The position numbers and the translations under genes were made by a program. Under the pieces are notes generated by a model that saw only the letters and a list, made by a program, of their open reading frames with translations, was not told the DNA's origin and did not search any database. 64,000 nt of DNA, from the NCBI RefSeq assembly GCF_902806685.2, contig NC_048541.1, forward strand, positions 13,030,662-13,094,661, read 5' to 3'. The DNA comes from Maniola hyperantus (Eukaryota > Arthropoda > Insecta > Lepidoptera > Nymphalidae). Shown in pieces: positions 1-12,711 of this stretch. Positions within the stretch are counted from its first letter, which is position 1. Each line of letters opens with the position of its first letter.

Positions 1-1060
1 GGACGAAGTCGCGGGCATCATCTAGTACCTATATAAAAATGAATAGGAGAAAAATTACTTACTTGATTAAAAAACTTAACGATTTTCATTGATGGAAGCG
101 CAGTAGGTTTCGTATATCTATATCCTTTATTTAATATTATAAAATCGACTTCTAAAAAAATGTTCAGAGCATATCATGCTTGATTTGGTTGGCATCCAAT
201 TAACTCTACCCGTTGCATCTATCCATTTCTCTTTGATGCTTGCATCTTTGGGAAACCTAAAAATATTTTAAATGAAGGTTAGAGGAACTACTGATGTCTA
301 TTTAGTGATCAATGCAACGTCTCACTCATTAATAAATTATAATTATTGCGTTGCTATTTATTTATATCCTTGTATCGATATCAATCGATAAATTCAATAT
401 TCGACTTGGCCACATCACTACTTGAGTAGCGAACACGGAGCGAAGTACTTTCGGAATAGAATCAATCCAAAATAAACTTTATCTTAATTGTTTAAGGTTG
501 ATTTTGACTAACCGTTCTATTAAATATTAGTAAATTGAAATAAATTAAGATTTTATAGAAAACAATGAAAATCGTACTTACCGATGATACGAAACACCTC
601 CATTTTTAAGATTTTTTCTCCTACTTTCATTTTTACACTCCAAAACGGAACAGTAACATTGCTAGGGCAATATGAATTTGTCGCGAGACTACCAACTCCA
701 CGCGATGTTAGAACGCGACTGGGATCAGTTTTACGTTACTACGCTTAATTGTGGCACGCGTGCCACGCCTACTTAGCACTTCCACTGTTTTTTCTGTTCC
801 GTGGGTACATACATATAGTAGGTACTACTACAAAACAAAATATGAGTTGAAAGAAATGTTCTTTAATTATTACCGCGTGGATTAAGGTTTTTTTTAAATC
901 CGGTGGAAATCCGATAAAAAGTGCCTATGTCTGTCACCGCGCGCTATCTCTGTCCCTACCAAATTTCGTCACATACAGACATACAGACTGACACACTTTC
1001 ACATTTGTAATATAACTATGATTATTTTCATAATAAACTATTTTGGACATAAACTTTTAG
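1..1060. other. Intron or upstream sequence of the P4-ATPase gene
   Basis: No exon could be recognised here. The first bases (about 1-28) are the tail of the common lepidopteran repeat ending in 'gcgggcatcatctagta'. About 878-1010 is another worn copy of the same family, with 'gcgtggattaaggtttt' at one end and a cagacagac tract at the other. The rest is AT-rich sequence without a clear signal. Confidence 0.5.
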
Positions 1061-4000
1061 GTGGTTCTATACGTCAAAGGCGCCGACAGCACAGTACTAG
1101 GCGCGTTGACCCCAATGCGCGCAGGATCTGCGGATGCGGCCGCTTTCGAGAGGACCAAGTCTCTGTTGTCGGAGTACTCGCGCGCGGGCCTTCGCACGCT
1201 GGTCATGGCCAAGCGCATCATGTCACCCGCGCTGTGGGAAGAGTGGCTGGCAGGACATACGCGTGCCTCTGAAATTGGCGAAGGTATGCCTAATTTTTAT
1301 TACAGGGAGAATTTTATTAAACTTGAGTAATTTTACTTTTATTCCTTTTTGCAATGGTGCAAGTAAGACAGTAGTCCAATGGGTTGAACCTAAGGTTGAG
1401 ATCTATAGAGCGCACTTTGACTTTGCTCAGACTTAAGATTGAGTTCAAACGAGACAGATTTATGTGAAAGATATAGCTCTGTCTCGTTTTGACTCTGTCT
1501 TAATTCTAAGCTAAGTCAAAGTGCGCTCTATAGATCTCACCCTGAGACTCATATTTATACGCGTAGAGTGTACTGTGTAATTTTCCTCTCAAGACACTTA
1601 ACAAAATCAAAGTAGGATTCTATAGATCTCAAGCTAAGAGCTTTCGAATTTGGTCCTAAACTGTTGAGCTCTTAGACTTTAAATTCCAGACAACAGATCC
1701 GGAATCTAAGTTTCGATCAATCTTGAATCAATAGGAACATGTTCAATATTTCCTGTAATCGTAGGTAAATCCGTACTTCCATATTAAAATTATAAATGTA
1801 AAAGTCTGTCTGTCTGTCTGCTAGCTTTTCACGGCCCATTCGTTATATCAATGTCTTGCAAGCTTGCATCCCGGGGAAGGGCAGGCTACTTTTAATCCCG
1901 GAACATCAAAGAGTTCCCACGAGATTTGAAAACCTTAAATTCACGCGAACGGGTCGTGGGCATCATCTAGTATTTTAATAAATGGTATTTCCTACTCCAT
2001 GTACGATAACATGAAATACTGACTGATTTCCTCATATTATGTATCTGAAAATGGAATTATCAAGACCAAATTACTACCTTTATAATTTTCCAAAGAATAA
2101 GTATCATTTTTAGAAGTACTTATCCATTTCTAAAAATGATACTCGTTTCTAAAAATGTCAATTGTTTGCAAAATGGAAATGAAAGGTAGAATCTAAGGAG
2201 TTAAACATTGTCCCCAGGTAGAGAAAAACGTATTCGCGATTCGTTAGCGAGGTTAGAAAGCGCGTTAACCCTCGTCGGAGCGACGGGCGTCGAGGACCGC
2301 CTGCAGGAGGCCGTGCCCCGAACTGTCCGGGCTTTGCTTGACGCCGGCATCGTAGTGTGGGTGCTGACGGGGGACAAGCCCGAGACTGCAATCAACATTG
2401 CGTATTCCGCTGCGCTGTTCTCTCAGAGCGACCGGCTGCTGCATTTGATGTCTCGCGACAAAGTAAGTATGTCTGAAACACTAAAGGTACTATTTGAGTG
2501 ATGAGCGTAGATGATTGTCCGCAAGAGACAGAAGAAAGGTATGAGAGACAAGCCCTAAACAACTTCATCGCCTGACTACATCGTCAGACAAGATGGCCTA
2601 GATTCTACTGCACTGTTCTCTCAGGGGCTGAAACACGACCAATCGCTTGTCATAAATTTAGTGACTCGGAATGGATAGCAGAACTAAGCATTAAGACGTC
2701 AATTTGCTTACTTTTCATTTCAGACCAAGTCAGGTTAGATATGTGTTTTCCAGCTTGCTTATTCTTCTAAGTAGATACATAAAATTGGTACGTTGTATAT
2801 AAAAACTGTACTATAAACCGGGGGATATAAAACTCTATAAAAAACTGGGGATCCACGTTAAAAGTGGACATTTTAATGCGTTTTGTCTTTGTAGGATAGA
2901 ATAAACAATTTCTTTCGGCATATAAATGTTTCAAAATGATAACCAAAGTGCTTGACCTTTATATTTGGTCTTCTAACAAAAACAGCGAATGGAGTGGTAG
3001 GTAGTATCGATCAATAAGCACTGCGTCCAACCAAAAATTTAAACTTTTCTCTTCGTAGGAACATGCAGAGTCGACTATCAAAAGCTACTTAGAAAACGGC
3101 GTGGTTGAAGCCGGTGTAGGCCGAGCGTTGGTCGTGGACGGAAGAACCCTAACCTACATCCTGGACCGGCGCTCGGGACTGGTGGCGCCCTTCCTGTCGC
3201 TGGCCAAACGATGTTCCGCTGTGTTGTGTTGCAGAGCTACGCCGTTACAGAAGGCCTACATTGTCAAGGTACCACGTAGTAAGCAGATTATTTCAACACC
3301 TGAATGTTATTCGCCTCATTAAATACATATTTCCATTAAAGTTTAAAACTTTTTCCGGTATTGTAGACCAACCAACCAAGAAAAAATTCATAGTAAATGA
3401 TAGTAAAAAACTTAATATTTTATTGCTCAATTCTTAGGCAGTAAAGGAAGAGCTAGGAGTAACTACGCTGGCTATTGGAGATGGTGCCAATGATGTTTCG
3501 ATGATTCAGACAGCCGACGTCGGAGTCGGTAAGAATATCATGAATTTTGTTGTTTCAATTTTTTTACTAAAAGTCATTAATGTACATGAAAAAATTATTA
3601 GGTCTCAAAGTTGATCCTTGTCCAACACCCTAAATAATAAACTCCTAATAAAAAATTATGGACACCATAATCGTGTTTTTTCTACGCGTTTATATAGGAA
3701 AATAGCAAGCAATACCATCCCACAACACCAGACATATCTCCTAAAACACACCTAACGTACATTTCTCTCTGACACCAAAGTATCCTCACCAGATGTAAAC
3801 TCCACAATACACAATTGCGTTCAATCCAACATTATATTACAAGCCACAGTTTAGTTCCATGACCCTGACTCAGTGGGTTGTTTTATTGTCAGGCCTGTCA
3901 GGGCAGGAGGGGAAGCAAGCCGTGATGGCGTCGGACTTCGCGCTGTCGCGGTTCAAGTTCATCGAGCGGCTGCTGCTGGTGCACGGCCACTGGTGCTACG

Positions 4001-7000
4001 ACCGCCTCGCGAGGATGATCCTCTACTTCTTCCTCAAGAATGCCGTGAGTTGCTTGCTCTTGACACTTGCTAATTTTGCCACTAGGCACTTTTGTATACT
4101 CTGTACTTAGGTCGAATTGGTAGTTTCTGCTTCAAAACGCTTTTGGTAGAACGGTCGTGTTTATTACGAAGTGACGTCTCGACATCATTGGGAGGTGGAG
4201 CGGGAGCGGGCAGTTCGCTTTTATTTATATGGCACCGTCCTGGACAACACCGCGGCACCATAAATACGTATTGTATTATTGCCCCGCTCTCGCCTCGCTA
4301 CCGCTGTCGTCGAAGCCGCGGCCTAACTCATGGGAATCTAATAAATAAACAAATTAACATTACAGACATAGTTCAAGAGTTGCACTCCACTTAATGTCAC
4401 TCTTTGCAACATTTAAAAAAATTTATATACTAAAATATTTAAAAGTTTTGTTTATTTGCTAAAATATTGTTGCATTGTTGGCAGACATTCGTGTTCATAG
4501 TGTTCTGGTACCAGCTGTACTGCGGCTTCTCGTCCTCAGTCATGATCGACCAGATGCACCTCATGGCGTACAACCTCGCCTTCACCGCATTCCCTCCTAT
4601 CGTCATAGGTAAGTAGTAGTAATTAAGTTCTTAAAAGCCTAAAAAGTAATAATTTGAAATTTTCGATATGGGGTGGTAAATTATTCCAGCATTTGGTTCA
4701 ATTAATTATTCTTCGTTCGTAGGAGCCTACGATCGCGTGGCGCCGGCAGGGCTGCTAACCGAGAGGCCCGGACTTTACAGCGCTTCGAGACGCGGTCTCG
4801 CGTACCGAGCGCATTCCTACTGGCTCGTACTGGCCGAGTCGCTGTACATCAGTGTGGTGATATTCTTCACGTGCAAGTACGCCTACACGGATACTGATGT
4901 GGACATCTGGCTCTTCGGCCTCTGCAACATGACGTGCTGTCTCGTCGTCATGCTGGTCTACGTCGCCATTGAGACGCGCAGTTGGGTTAGTTAATGTTAC
5001 AATACCTTCTATATCTAGTTCGCTGCTAGTTGCGTTCCATGACGTAATGTTGCGTCATCTTGATGGTCTACGACGTCATAGAGTCGCGCAATTGGGTGAG
5101 TTAAACTTGTTACTTTACGTTTTGTCTAGTTTGCAGCTAGGCACGTTACATGACGCGATATCTCGTCGTGCTAGTCTACGTCGAGATTTTTTTCAATTGT
5201 AAAAATCTTAGATTCGCTTCGTGAGATTTTTTAAATTGATGTCGTACCAGTGTGGTGGTTGCTACAGGTGCAACTAGATGGCGCTGTTCAATCGATAACA
5301 TTTCATAACGTAGTCCCGAACAAATGTACCGCCGACAGTACTCGCACTAACGGAGTTTTCTGCAATCTGGACTATATATAGAAGTTTCAAGACACAACGG
5401 TCGGCCCAGCTGGCGCGACCGAGCACAACCAGCCGCTCGGTGGGAGATCTTCCTTTGGTACGGTCGAGCCTGCACACTGCTCCCGTACACCAGTAATAAT
5501 TATGGTATACTAGATGAAGCCCGTAACTCCGCCCGCGTGGATTTAGGTTTTGAAATTCCGTGGGAACTCTTTGATTTACCGGGATCAAAAGTAACCTATG
5601 TCCCTTCCCGGGTTGCAAGCTATCTCTGTACCAAATTTCATCAAAATCGGTTAAACGGATGGGCCGTGAAAAGCTGACAGACAGACAGACTTTCGCATTT
5701 ATAATATTAGTATGGATTGTGTAATGAAGGATTGAATTTTAAAAATTATGTGCTTTTCATGCAGCTGTTTTTTAAGAAACTTGTAAGTTAGTGTGTGTGT
5801 GAAATACGACGTTAAATATTGCACCCGTTTAAATATTAGAGGTGTAAGGGCGGAGGTTAAAGACACGAGTTACCACAGACCACTGCACCCCACTCAAACA
5901 CTGTGGTCAATCAAATGGGTAGTGCAACTATTGTGCGTGCAACTACAGGTAGTGCAGCTTATTTGAAGGCATTCTTAGGGTGAGATCTATAGAGCGCACT
6001 CTGACTTAGCTTAGACTTAAGACAGAGTTAATACGAGACAGATGTAAATCTCTCACATGAATCTGTCTCGTTTTAACTCTATCTTAAGTCTGAGCTAAGC
6101 CAAAGTGCGCTCCATAGATCTCAGCCTTAGACTGAGATCTTAGAACGCACTCTGACTTTGGTATCTGAGTTAAAACGAGGTTTATGTCTTTGATATTTGT
6201 CCTTTTAACTCTTAAAGTCAGTACAAAGTCAAAGTACGTTCTACTTTATGGCAAAGTGTCCACTGGCAATAAAACTTACATACCTTGGTTCTGGCAAGTC
6301 ATTTGCAGGCGTCTTGCATTGTGTATAGACACTCGTAACAAGTCAATTTTAGCTTAGTTTTAGCAAGTAAACTTGCAGAAATCGACATCACAATAAAACC
6401 GACTTGTGCAAATTTGATTACGAATGGATAACTTAAACTGAGATTTATAGAGCGAACTTTGACTTTGATGAAGCTTGAAACACTGTGAGACATAACAGTT
6501 CGGGCTTCATTGCTGACATAAATCTGTCTCGTTTTGATGAAACCTAAGTCTGAGCAAAGTCAAAATACGCTCTATAGATCTCAACCTTAGGTCATATTAT
6601 AGGTGTCGGCCTTAGTCACTTAGTATGCACTTCCATATCTTTCGTCGAGTGACAACGTAAAAATTTCTTATGATTATCTGCTATTGGTTTTCAGACGGTG
6701 ATCCACCTGCTAGCGCTGGCGGGGTCGTTGGGCGCGTTCTTCGTGCTGACGCTGCTGTACCAGACGATATGCGTGTCGTGCTTCCGCCTGCCCTCCACGC
6801 ACTACGTCATGCACCACGCGTTCGTGGACCCCATCTACTGGCTCGTGCTCATCCTCACCACTGTCACCTCGCTGGCGCCCAGGTAATGATTGGCTTATCA
6901 TCAGTGCCCTTATTATAAATGCGAAAGTGTGTTTGTTTGTTGGTTTGTCCTTCAATCACGTCGGAACGGAGCAACGGATCGACGTGATTTTTTGCATAGG

Positions 7001-8213
7001 TGTAGGTAAAGACCTGGAGAGTGACATAGGCTACTTTTTATCCCGGAAAATCCAAGAGTACCCACGGAATTTAAAAAACTAAATCCACGCGATGTCGCGG
7101 GAATCAGTTAGTACTGAATAATTTGCGTTCCGTTCCGGTACGACGCCGTGTAGAAACCAAAGGGGCATGGGTATAATAAAAACTGACATATCCCTTCCAG
7201 GTTAGCCCGCTTCCATCTTAGTCTGCATCATCTCTTACCACCAGGTGAGATTGGAGTCAAGGGGAAACTTCTATCTGAATAAAAAAAAGAGTACTGGGCT
7301 GGTGATGACCTGAATATTGCCGCAGCTATAGAAAACTCGTAGCAGGATGAGTTATATAACATGACGTGGTGTCTCGTATCGCGCGGAAGCTAATATCTGG
7401 TTTGTTCTGATGCAGACTGGCGTACCACGCAGCACGCAACTCCGTGCGTCCGGGCGCGCTCGGCCGCGCGGTACTGGCGCGCAGGCGCCGCGCGAGGCCC
7501 TACGCCGCGCACTACCACACGCCCTCTGCCTCTGCACACGTCTACAGGTACACACCACACTCACACACCTACACACATGAAACTGATATTGCCAACACAC
7601 ACACAAGGCATTCCGAACCAGTGGTAGATGCTGTTGACGATTCGAAAATACTTGTAAAAGTTTAATTGAATAAAAAATATTTTTATTTTATTTATTTTAT
7701 TTTGTTTTACACACACACATATATATATGCGTAGTGTATACGTACTTATTAAGTTTTCATTGTGAATAAATAATTGGTTCAAATGCACTTAGTAAGGCCT
7801 TGGCCTTGTTTCATTTACATGATATGATGATACCATGATTATAAAATTTACAAAGCGATATAATGACCACACCACAAAAGACACACACACGCACGCACAT
7901 ACATTTACACAACATACACTCACAGCTTATACTGTTCCTTGGCTTTTAAAGTACCTACATCTCTAATGTACAAGAATAAATAATATGAATATTTTAATAC
8001 GAATATTAAAAACATATCTCCTGCCATGCTTAGTTAGCATCTCCGTTGAAATTAACTGCCGCGGTCGAAATTCGATCAGTTATTATAATGTGAACTTTAT
8101 ATATTTTCTATGAAATCACACAATAAGAATGAATTCAAACGTTTGTACCCAACAGGCCGACGGATGAAGACGGCCTGCAGAAGCCACAAGCAGAGGTAAC
8201 GGCGATCACGTGA
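1061..8213 (+). CDS. P4-ATPase, class V (ATP10-like) phospholipid flippase, C-terminal part
   Basis: Ten exons join in frame: 1061-1283, 2218-2462, 3059-3268, 3438-3528, 3893-4044, 4485-4608, 4723-4985, 6695-6882, 7416-7547, 8156-8213, giving 561 residues and a TGA stop. The 5' exons, including the DKTGT phosphorylation site, lie left of the window. Visible in order: nucleotide-binding-domain end (VKGADSTVL), P-domain TGDKPETAINIAYS, the hinge GDGANDVSMIQ, the flippase signature GLSGQEGKQAVMASDFALSRF split over two exons, then hydrophobic segments in exons 6-8 that fit the last six membrane helices, and a basic cytosolic tail. P4-ATPases move phospholipids from the outer to the cytosolic leaflet, usually with a CDC50 partner. 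Assignment to class V rests on sequence resemblance (for example LVGATGVEDRLQEAVP) and is less certain than the P4 family call. Introns carry four copies of one MITE and degenerate echoes of the gene's own exons. Confidence 0.93.
1390..1543. mobile_element. MITE family A, copy 1
   Basis: Palindromic element with long inverted ends. It opens with 'ctaaggttgagatctataga' and closes with the complement ('tatagatctcaccctgag'). Internal arms around 'gagacagatttatgtg' and 'gctctgtctcgttttgactc' also pair. It lies in the first visible P4-ATPase intron. Three further copies lie in a later intron of the same gene. No coding capacity. Confidence 0.8.
1785..1972 (-). repeat. Lepidopteran 'cttcgtccgcgtggattta' repeat, reverse orientation
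   Basis: Carries the family's marks in order: 'ataaatgtaaaagtctgtctg', 'gctagcttttcacggcccat', 'atcccgg', 'agagttcccac' and 'gggcatcatctagt'. Other copies in either orientation are near 5510-5715, 6910-7115, 28808-28985, 30665-30835, 35405-35485, 40610-40830 and 48795-48940. The family is non-coding. Its class is not proven here; a Helitron-like origin is possible. Confidence 0.7.
4929..5190 (+). repeat. About 110-bp tandem triplication spanning an exon end and its splice donor
   Basis: Three imperfect head-to-tail copies start at 4929, 5039 and 5150. Copy 1 is the true 3' end of the P4-ATPase exon (…VYVAIETRSW) plus the start of its intron. Copy 2 keeps 'gtctacga', 'gtcgcgcaattgg' and a donor 'gtgagt', but has a TAA where the exon codes cysteine. 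Copy 3 fades after 'gtctacgtcgaga'. Copies 2 and 3 lie inside the intron and are not expected to be coding. Confidence 0.75.
5512..5715 (+). repeat. Lepidopteran 'cttcgtccgcgtggattta' repeat
   Basis: A nearly full copy: 'gcccgcgtggatttaggttt', 'gtgggaactctttgattt', 'tcaaaatcggtt', 'gggccgtgaaaagctgacag', then 'cagacagactttcgcattta' and 'taatattagtatgga'. It lies in the P4-ATPase intron between exons 7 and 8. Confidence 0.75.
5974..6130. mobile_element. MITE family A, copy 2
   Basis: The best preserved copy of family A: starts 'cttagggtgagatctataga' and ends 'tagatctcagccttag', nearly reverse complements. The interior pairs through 'acgagacagatg' and 'catgaatctgtctcg'. It has no coding capacity and lies in the same intron as copies 3 and 4. 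Confidence 0.85.
6131..6246. mobile_element. MITE family A, copy 3, degenerate
   Basis: Directly abuts copy 2 and keeps 'actgagatcttagaacgcac' at one end and 'aaagtcaaagtacgttct' at the other, with a worn and shortened middle. Recognisable only beside the better copies. Confidence 0.6.
6432..6590. mobile_element. MITE family A, copy 4
   Basis: Left end 'aaactgagatttatagagcg', right end 'ctctatagatctcaacctta', with a diverged middle. Same P4-ATPase intron as copies 2 and 3, about 100 bp before the acceptor of exon 8. Confidence 0.75.
6908..7290 (+). repeat. Two adjacent dispersed repeats in a P4-ATPase intron
   Basis: 6908-7115 is a reverse copy of the 'cttcgtccgcgtggattta' family ('ataaatgcgaaagtgtgttt' to 'gcgggaatcagttagtac'). 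7120-7290 is the 3' part of a lepidopteran SINE, ending 'caccaggtgagattggagtc' and an A-rich 'ctgaataaaaaaaaga' tail. The same SINE recurs truncated at about 32195-32285 and nearly complete on the minus strand at 23276-23588. Confidence 0.65.
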
Positions 8214-9599
8214 CGGCGCCCGTGACGCCGCACACTCGCTTACATTTAACCCTAGGCTGTGATCTGTCGTAGAACTAATGTATAGTAACATAGTGTAGGA
8301 TACCGTGCTTCTAATCGCGGGACCAATGCGTCAGTCGCCGGGAGTGCGCCGCCGTGCCTTCCATGTCATACTAGAATAATTATTGATGCCTTTATCTGTT
8401 TTTTTTACGTACCTTCTTAAGGAAAAATATAGACAGATTTCGCGAATAAACTTATTCCTAATGGCTGACGCGACATGTAGGAACTACCTAATCTCAGCTT
8501 TAACTACTTTGACATACGGTTGAAATCCGTACTGAAAACGAAACACGGAGAATGCTTGCCGCGCGCCGCCCTCCTTACGGTAAAGGAAATAAGGCTTAGT
8601 TTGAGTTGTTATTAATTAAAAAAGACAACGAGCCCAGTACGAGATTGCATGTTCTGAAAACCGAAATTCGATATCGAGCTTTTTCATCAGCTACACGGAA
8701 CGACCTTAAGGAAATCTCGATTATATAGCTCCCGCCTCATAAAAAGAACGCTGATGGAGATAGAGAATGTGTCTGCGCACAGATACAGTCGGAGAGAGAG
8801 AGAGAGTAGAAAACGACCAGCGTTTTTTTACATCCTGGACTTTTAACGTTCTTAAAACTGAAGCAAACTATCAGTCGCGATCTGTTCGTACTGGAGGCAT
8901 AAGGAGGAATTGACATAATATTATGATGTCTGCGTTTTACTGTCTATATTATTTCCTTTGGTTTAACTTATTTAATCCTAATCCTACTCCATCTACGTTT
9001 ATTACTGGCATAAACAAGTAAGATTAATGCTAATAGGTATCTAGATATAGATAACCTATATAACTAGGTATGCAAGGACTGAGTTTCACACAGATCTGCC
9101 GGTTTTGTTTATAGTGACCTAAAAGTCTTCTTCAGTTAATTCAGTATTATCGTAAACGTCGAATAGAGTATATTGATGCTATTTCAATATTAGGGCATTC
9201 AACTATGGTCAACAAAACCTACCTCTCGAGCCGTCTCTTCTTCTTCAAAGGAGATTTCACGAAAGCGATATCACCGGACGTTTCCTATTTGATGGAGAAA
9301 ACGTATTCAGTCTTGTGCACTCATTTCGTACGCTTATGCGCGATACACATTCGCATCCAAAATGCGGTTAACCTGACGCTATGCGAATGCGTCTGTTTAC
9401 ACAATAACCCGCTGCGATGTTTCAATGCAATTCTGTAACAATCCCACTCTTCTTAACTTACTTTTTCTATTCTATGGTTCAAGTATTTGTTATTATTCTA
9501 CAGCCAAACATACATAGTTGAACGCCCTGTACGCTTAGTACGAGATTTTGTCTCACTAATGTTGATAGTATTCGAGTGTCGAAACAGTTCCGCGTTATA

Positions 9600-9840
9600 G
9601 TAGGTAAACTGGATCTTAACTGCCTTGTTTTAAAGCTCAAGTTTGTCTACTCATCTACAGCCAGCGCTCCAAGCGGAAACGTTGCGAAATTAAAATCAGT
9701 GGCATTGAATTTTTGACTTCAATTCAAAGCACTTTAGGTCCATTTTACTTTGACGTTATTGTGTTTCGACTTTCTAATTCTAGCAACGTTGGTGAGATCG
9801 TAAAATTTTATACTAAGCGTACTGATACTAAGGCATTACA
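9600..9840. repeat. Dispersed repeat R1, copy 1
   Basis: Shares 'cttaactgccttgttttaaa', 'gcgctccaagcgg', 'gcgaaattaaaatc' and 'ttactttgacgttattgtgt' with a copy at 12712-12935 and the start of one at 63945-64000. It has no open reading frame and no obvious inverted ends. Function and class are unknown. Confidence 0.7.
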
Positions 9841-12101
9841 GTGTTCAGGAATCAGGTTTCATTTGTATTAATGTTTAAATTCATCGACCAGTTTACTATT
9901 TATTGTGATCCTATGACCAATAATACATTTTTTGTTTACAAATAAAAGGCTGCGGTCGTGTACACTTAGCCTTAATTGAACCTCGAGCTAGTTTTTGTGT
10001 ATAGAAAAGTGACTCGAGGCTCTGCACAGTGGTTTCAGAAACCGCTGCGTTCTTTCGTGTTCATTTATGTTTGTGTGATAGAGATTGTACCCTTGAATGT
10101 TGAGTGATGTATTTTTGTATGAGCTCGTGTGAACTAGACGATCTGGCTTCCTTCGTGTCATAGCTTATAGCGTACTTGCCTTGTCGGAGACTGAACGCGT
10201 TTAGGCATCCTCATCTCGCCTTAACTTATAACTTCTGAATGTATGACGTATCTACTTTATGAATATAAGTAATCTATAAGATAACTTAATGGACTTTCTG
10301 TAGCCTTCCAAATAACTGATCTTTGTAATATCTTGTTGGTGAAACCGAATAACATTAGCATATTATTCGATTTCATATAGGTAATATGCCGTCAGTGGCG
10401 TGCACAGGAGTTCAAGCCAGGGTATGCATTTAGGTATGAACTTATTTTACGACAGGTTATTATGAAAAATCAGCATTGATTTATTACAATGAGGGTAAGC
10501 AGTGCGTTTATGCTTCTATGAGCTGCACGCCACTGTATGCCGTTTATATTTTTCAGAAGTTATTCGATTTGGTTCAGAATGTGAGAAATACACTTGTTGC
10601 GATGTGTTCAAAAAATATCACATTCCAATTCTTTCTAACCCATATTTTTATTCGATACACCCGCCGTCTCACTCTGTAGGAAACGATTAAGGATAAAATA
10701 AAATACATGGTTAGCAGCTTGCTTTATTGTTTTATTGGTGTTACAAGAATACAAACGGCGTACAAAAGCTCGATTAACAAGTATTACAAAGTGCCTTGCC
10801 TACAAGCGACCAGTGTATTTCCCGCCACGACTCTGCCTATGTCTAGACTAGATGATTCCTAAAGATTTGACTATTTTTAATACTGTTTTTAGTTGTACAT
10901 ACATTAAAAATATATATATTTCTACAGAATAATTGTTATATGTACAGTAGGATATTTTTATATAAATAAAATATTTGTGTAAATATACTTTGTATGTTCT
11001 AAGACTGTTGTTTATTTTAGAGTTTTTAATTTGTTGAGTTTAATTAAAAAGTAATTACTAAATAGGGTATCGATGAAATATGTATTTTCCAGTCATTTTG
11101 ATACTTCGCTGTAGTGTCCATCTTGTAGACATCTTGCCATAACTCGTGGGCTAGTTGAGTCGTTCGCTACAACAGTATACATGGAGTTTGGGACCTGCCG
11201 CAAAATTACCGCTACGTATAGTTCGTTTCTCGTGAAAAGGTCACTAACCTTGTACCTGAGCAGTTGGCCATTTATCGATATCAGGCTATACGGCCGCATT
11301 GATTAATTCAGACAACCTTACATTTCGCGGACTTTAGGTAAGAGCAGTGCATGATGATAGATGCTCTACCACTGAAGCCCATCGGTTTTTCTGAAACAAA
11401 TTGTACGACATGACGTTAGACCGTGATCGGCAGGGTCTAATGAGAATACTCCCTAATGATACAAAACTGTCCTAGTTCGTCTGTCGGCACACGCGTTGCA
11501 ATATAGCGCTTGGGCTAACTGATATGCGTACGACTACGACTAGCTTGATTAATAGAAGTTATAGTCTAATCTAAGCGTGATCTCTTCGAATTCTGCTAAG
11601 CAGCTAATGTGTTATCGTTTCTAAAGAAAGTGAAATGGCCTTCTTCCAAACTGGCTGTAAAACAAGATTTGTCATATTACAATATTTATCATAATTCAAA
11701 ATCATGTAATTTATTGTGAACTTTGATACAACAGATTTTTAACAAGTGTTTAAAAAAATTGGCATATCAATTATCTGCATCACAAACATTTGACAATATT
11801 TAAATAGATTTAAGTTACAAATGAGGTAGTATTTTGTCTTAATGTCGTACCATTATACCCTATACCTAAGCGAGAGCCATTAGGAGCCGATTCAAAGGAG
11901 ACGAGATTTGTTTATGCCGATTTTTAACACTATTAATATTTATTATCTAGCAAGAAATTATAATTTTTAGACATCAAAAGAATGATATTTTAATTTTAAT
12001 ACGCACTAGCGAGATTTAATGTAAACTCGGACTATAGATTGACATATACGTAGAACATATTATTTTAAAACTTACCATGCCAGCTAAACTTGGGCGGGTA
12101 A

Positions 12102-12211
12102 GGTCGGTGTATGTCTAACTAGTTTTGAATCCGTCCTTAGTCATGCCGAAGACGTAACGAAGTAACACTACGGGCGGCGGCGTTCGGAACAAGTCGGACA
12201 TACACCGACCA
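12102..12211. repeat. Short inverted repeat
   Basis: Arms 'ggtcggtgtatgtctaact' and 'agtcggacatacaccgacc' are about 70 bp apart. This is probably a worn MITE; no flanking duplication is clear. Confidence 0.45.
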
Positions 12212-12711
12212 GTTAGATGTCTCGTGTAAAATCATCGTTTTTTATAAAATCATGTACTTATTTATCAAAAAATATAATAATATCTTTTTTTATAGTCGAA
12301 GGTCATAAGAAACCAGATTTAATTTGCCATAATTAAGTAAAAGCAATGCATTTTGTTTGTCTTTTTTCTAAACAATTTTAACTATATTTTAGGCATTTAA
12401 TTGTAAAAAAACTATACTTTCAGTGTTCAGAATATTATGTTAGTTACCGTTTTGTATTATAAAGAGCGTGTAAACGAACAGTATTTTAAATTAATTCACC
12501 TAGTCCTATCAACGAATAGTTTTGCTATTTTTGTCAAGTGGTGGAGCAATACGTGCCACAAGGGTAAGCGATAACACTGCTTGTGCAATGGTCTGATAAA
12601 TAGTCGAAGTAGTTAATTAACCAAGAACTTCAAGGATTCGGGTCAGAAGTCTGTTTTTAAACCTCCTCACCGTTAATAGAATTCGATGTAGTAACTCTTT
12701 ATCTTTAAAGT

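Noticed and set aside
7417..7665. Reading through the ninth P4-ATPase exon to a stop at about 7665
   Set aside because: The frame continues into CA-repeat sequence (THTYTHETD). A consensus donor at 7548 and an in-phase exon at 8156 fit better. An alternative ending is possible without transcript data.
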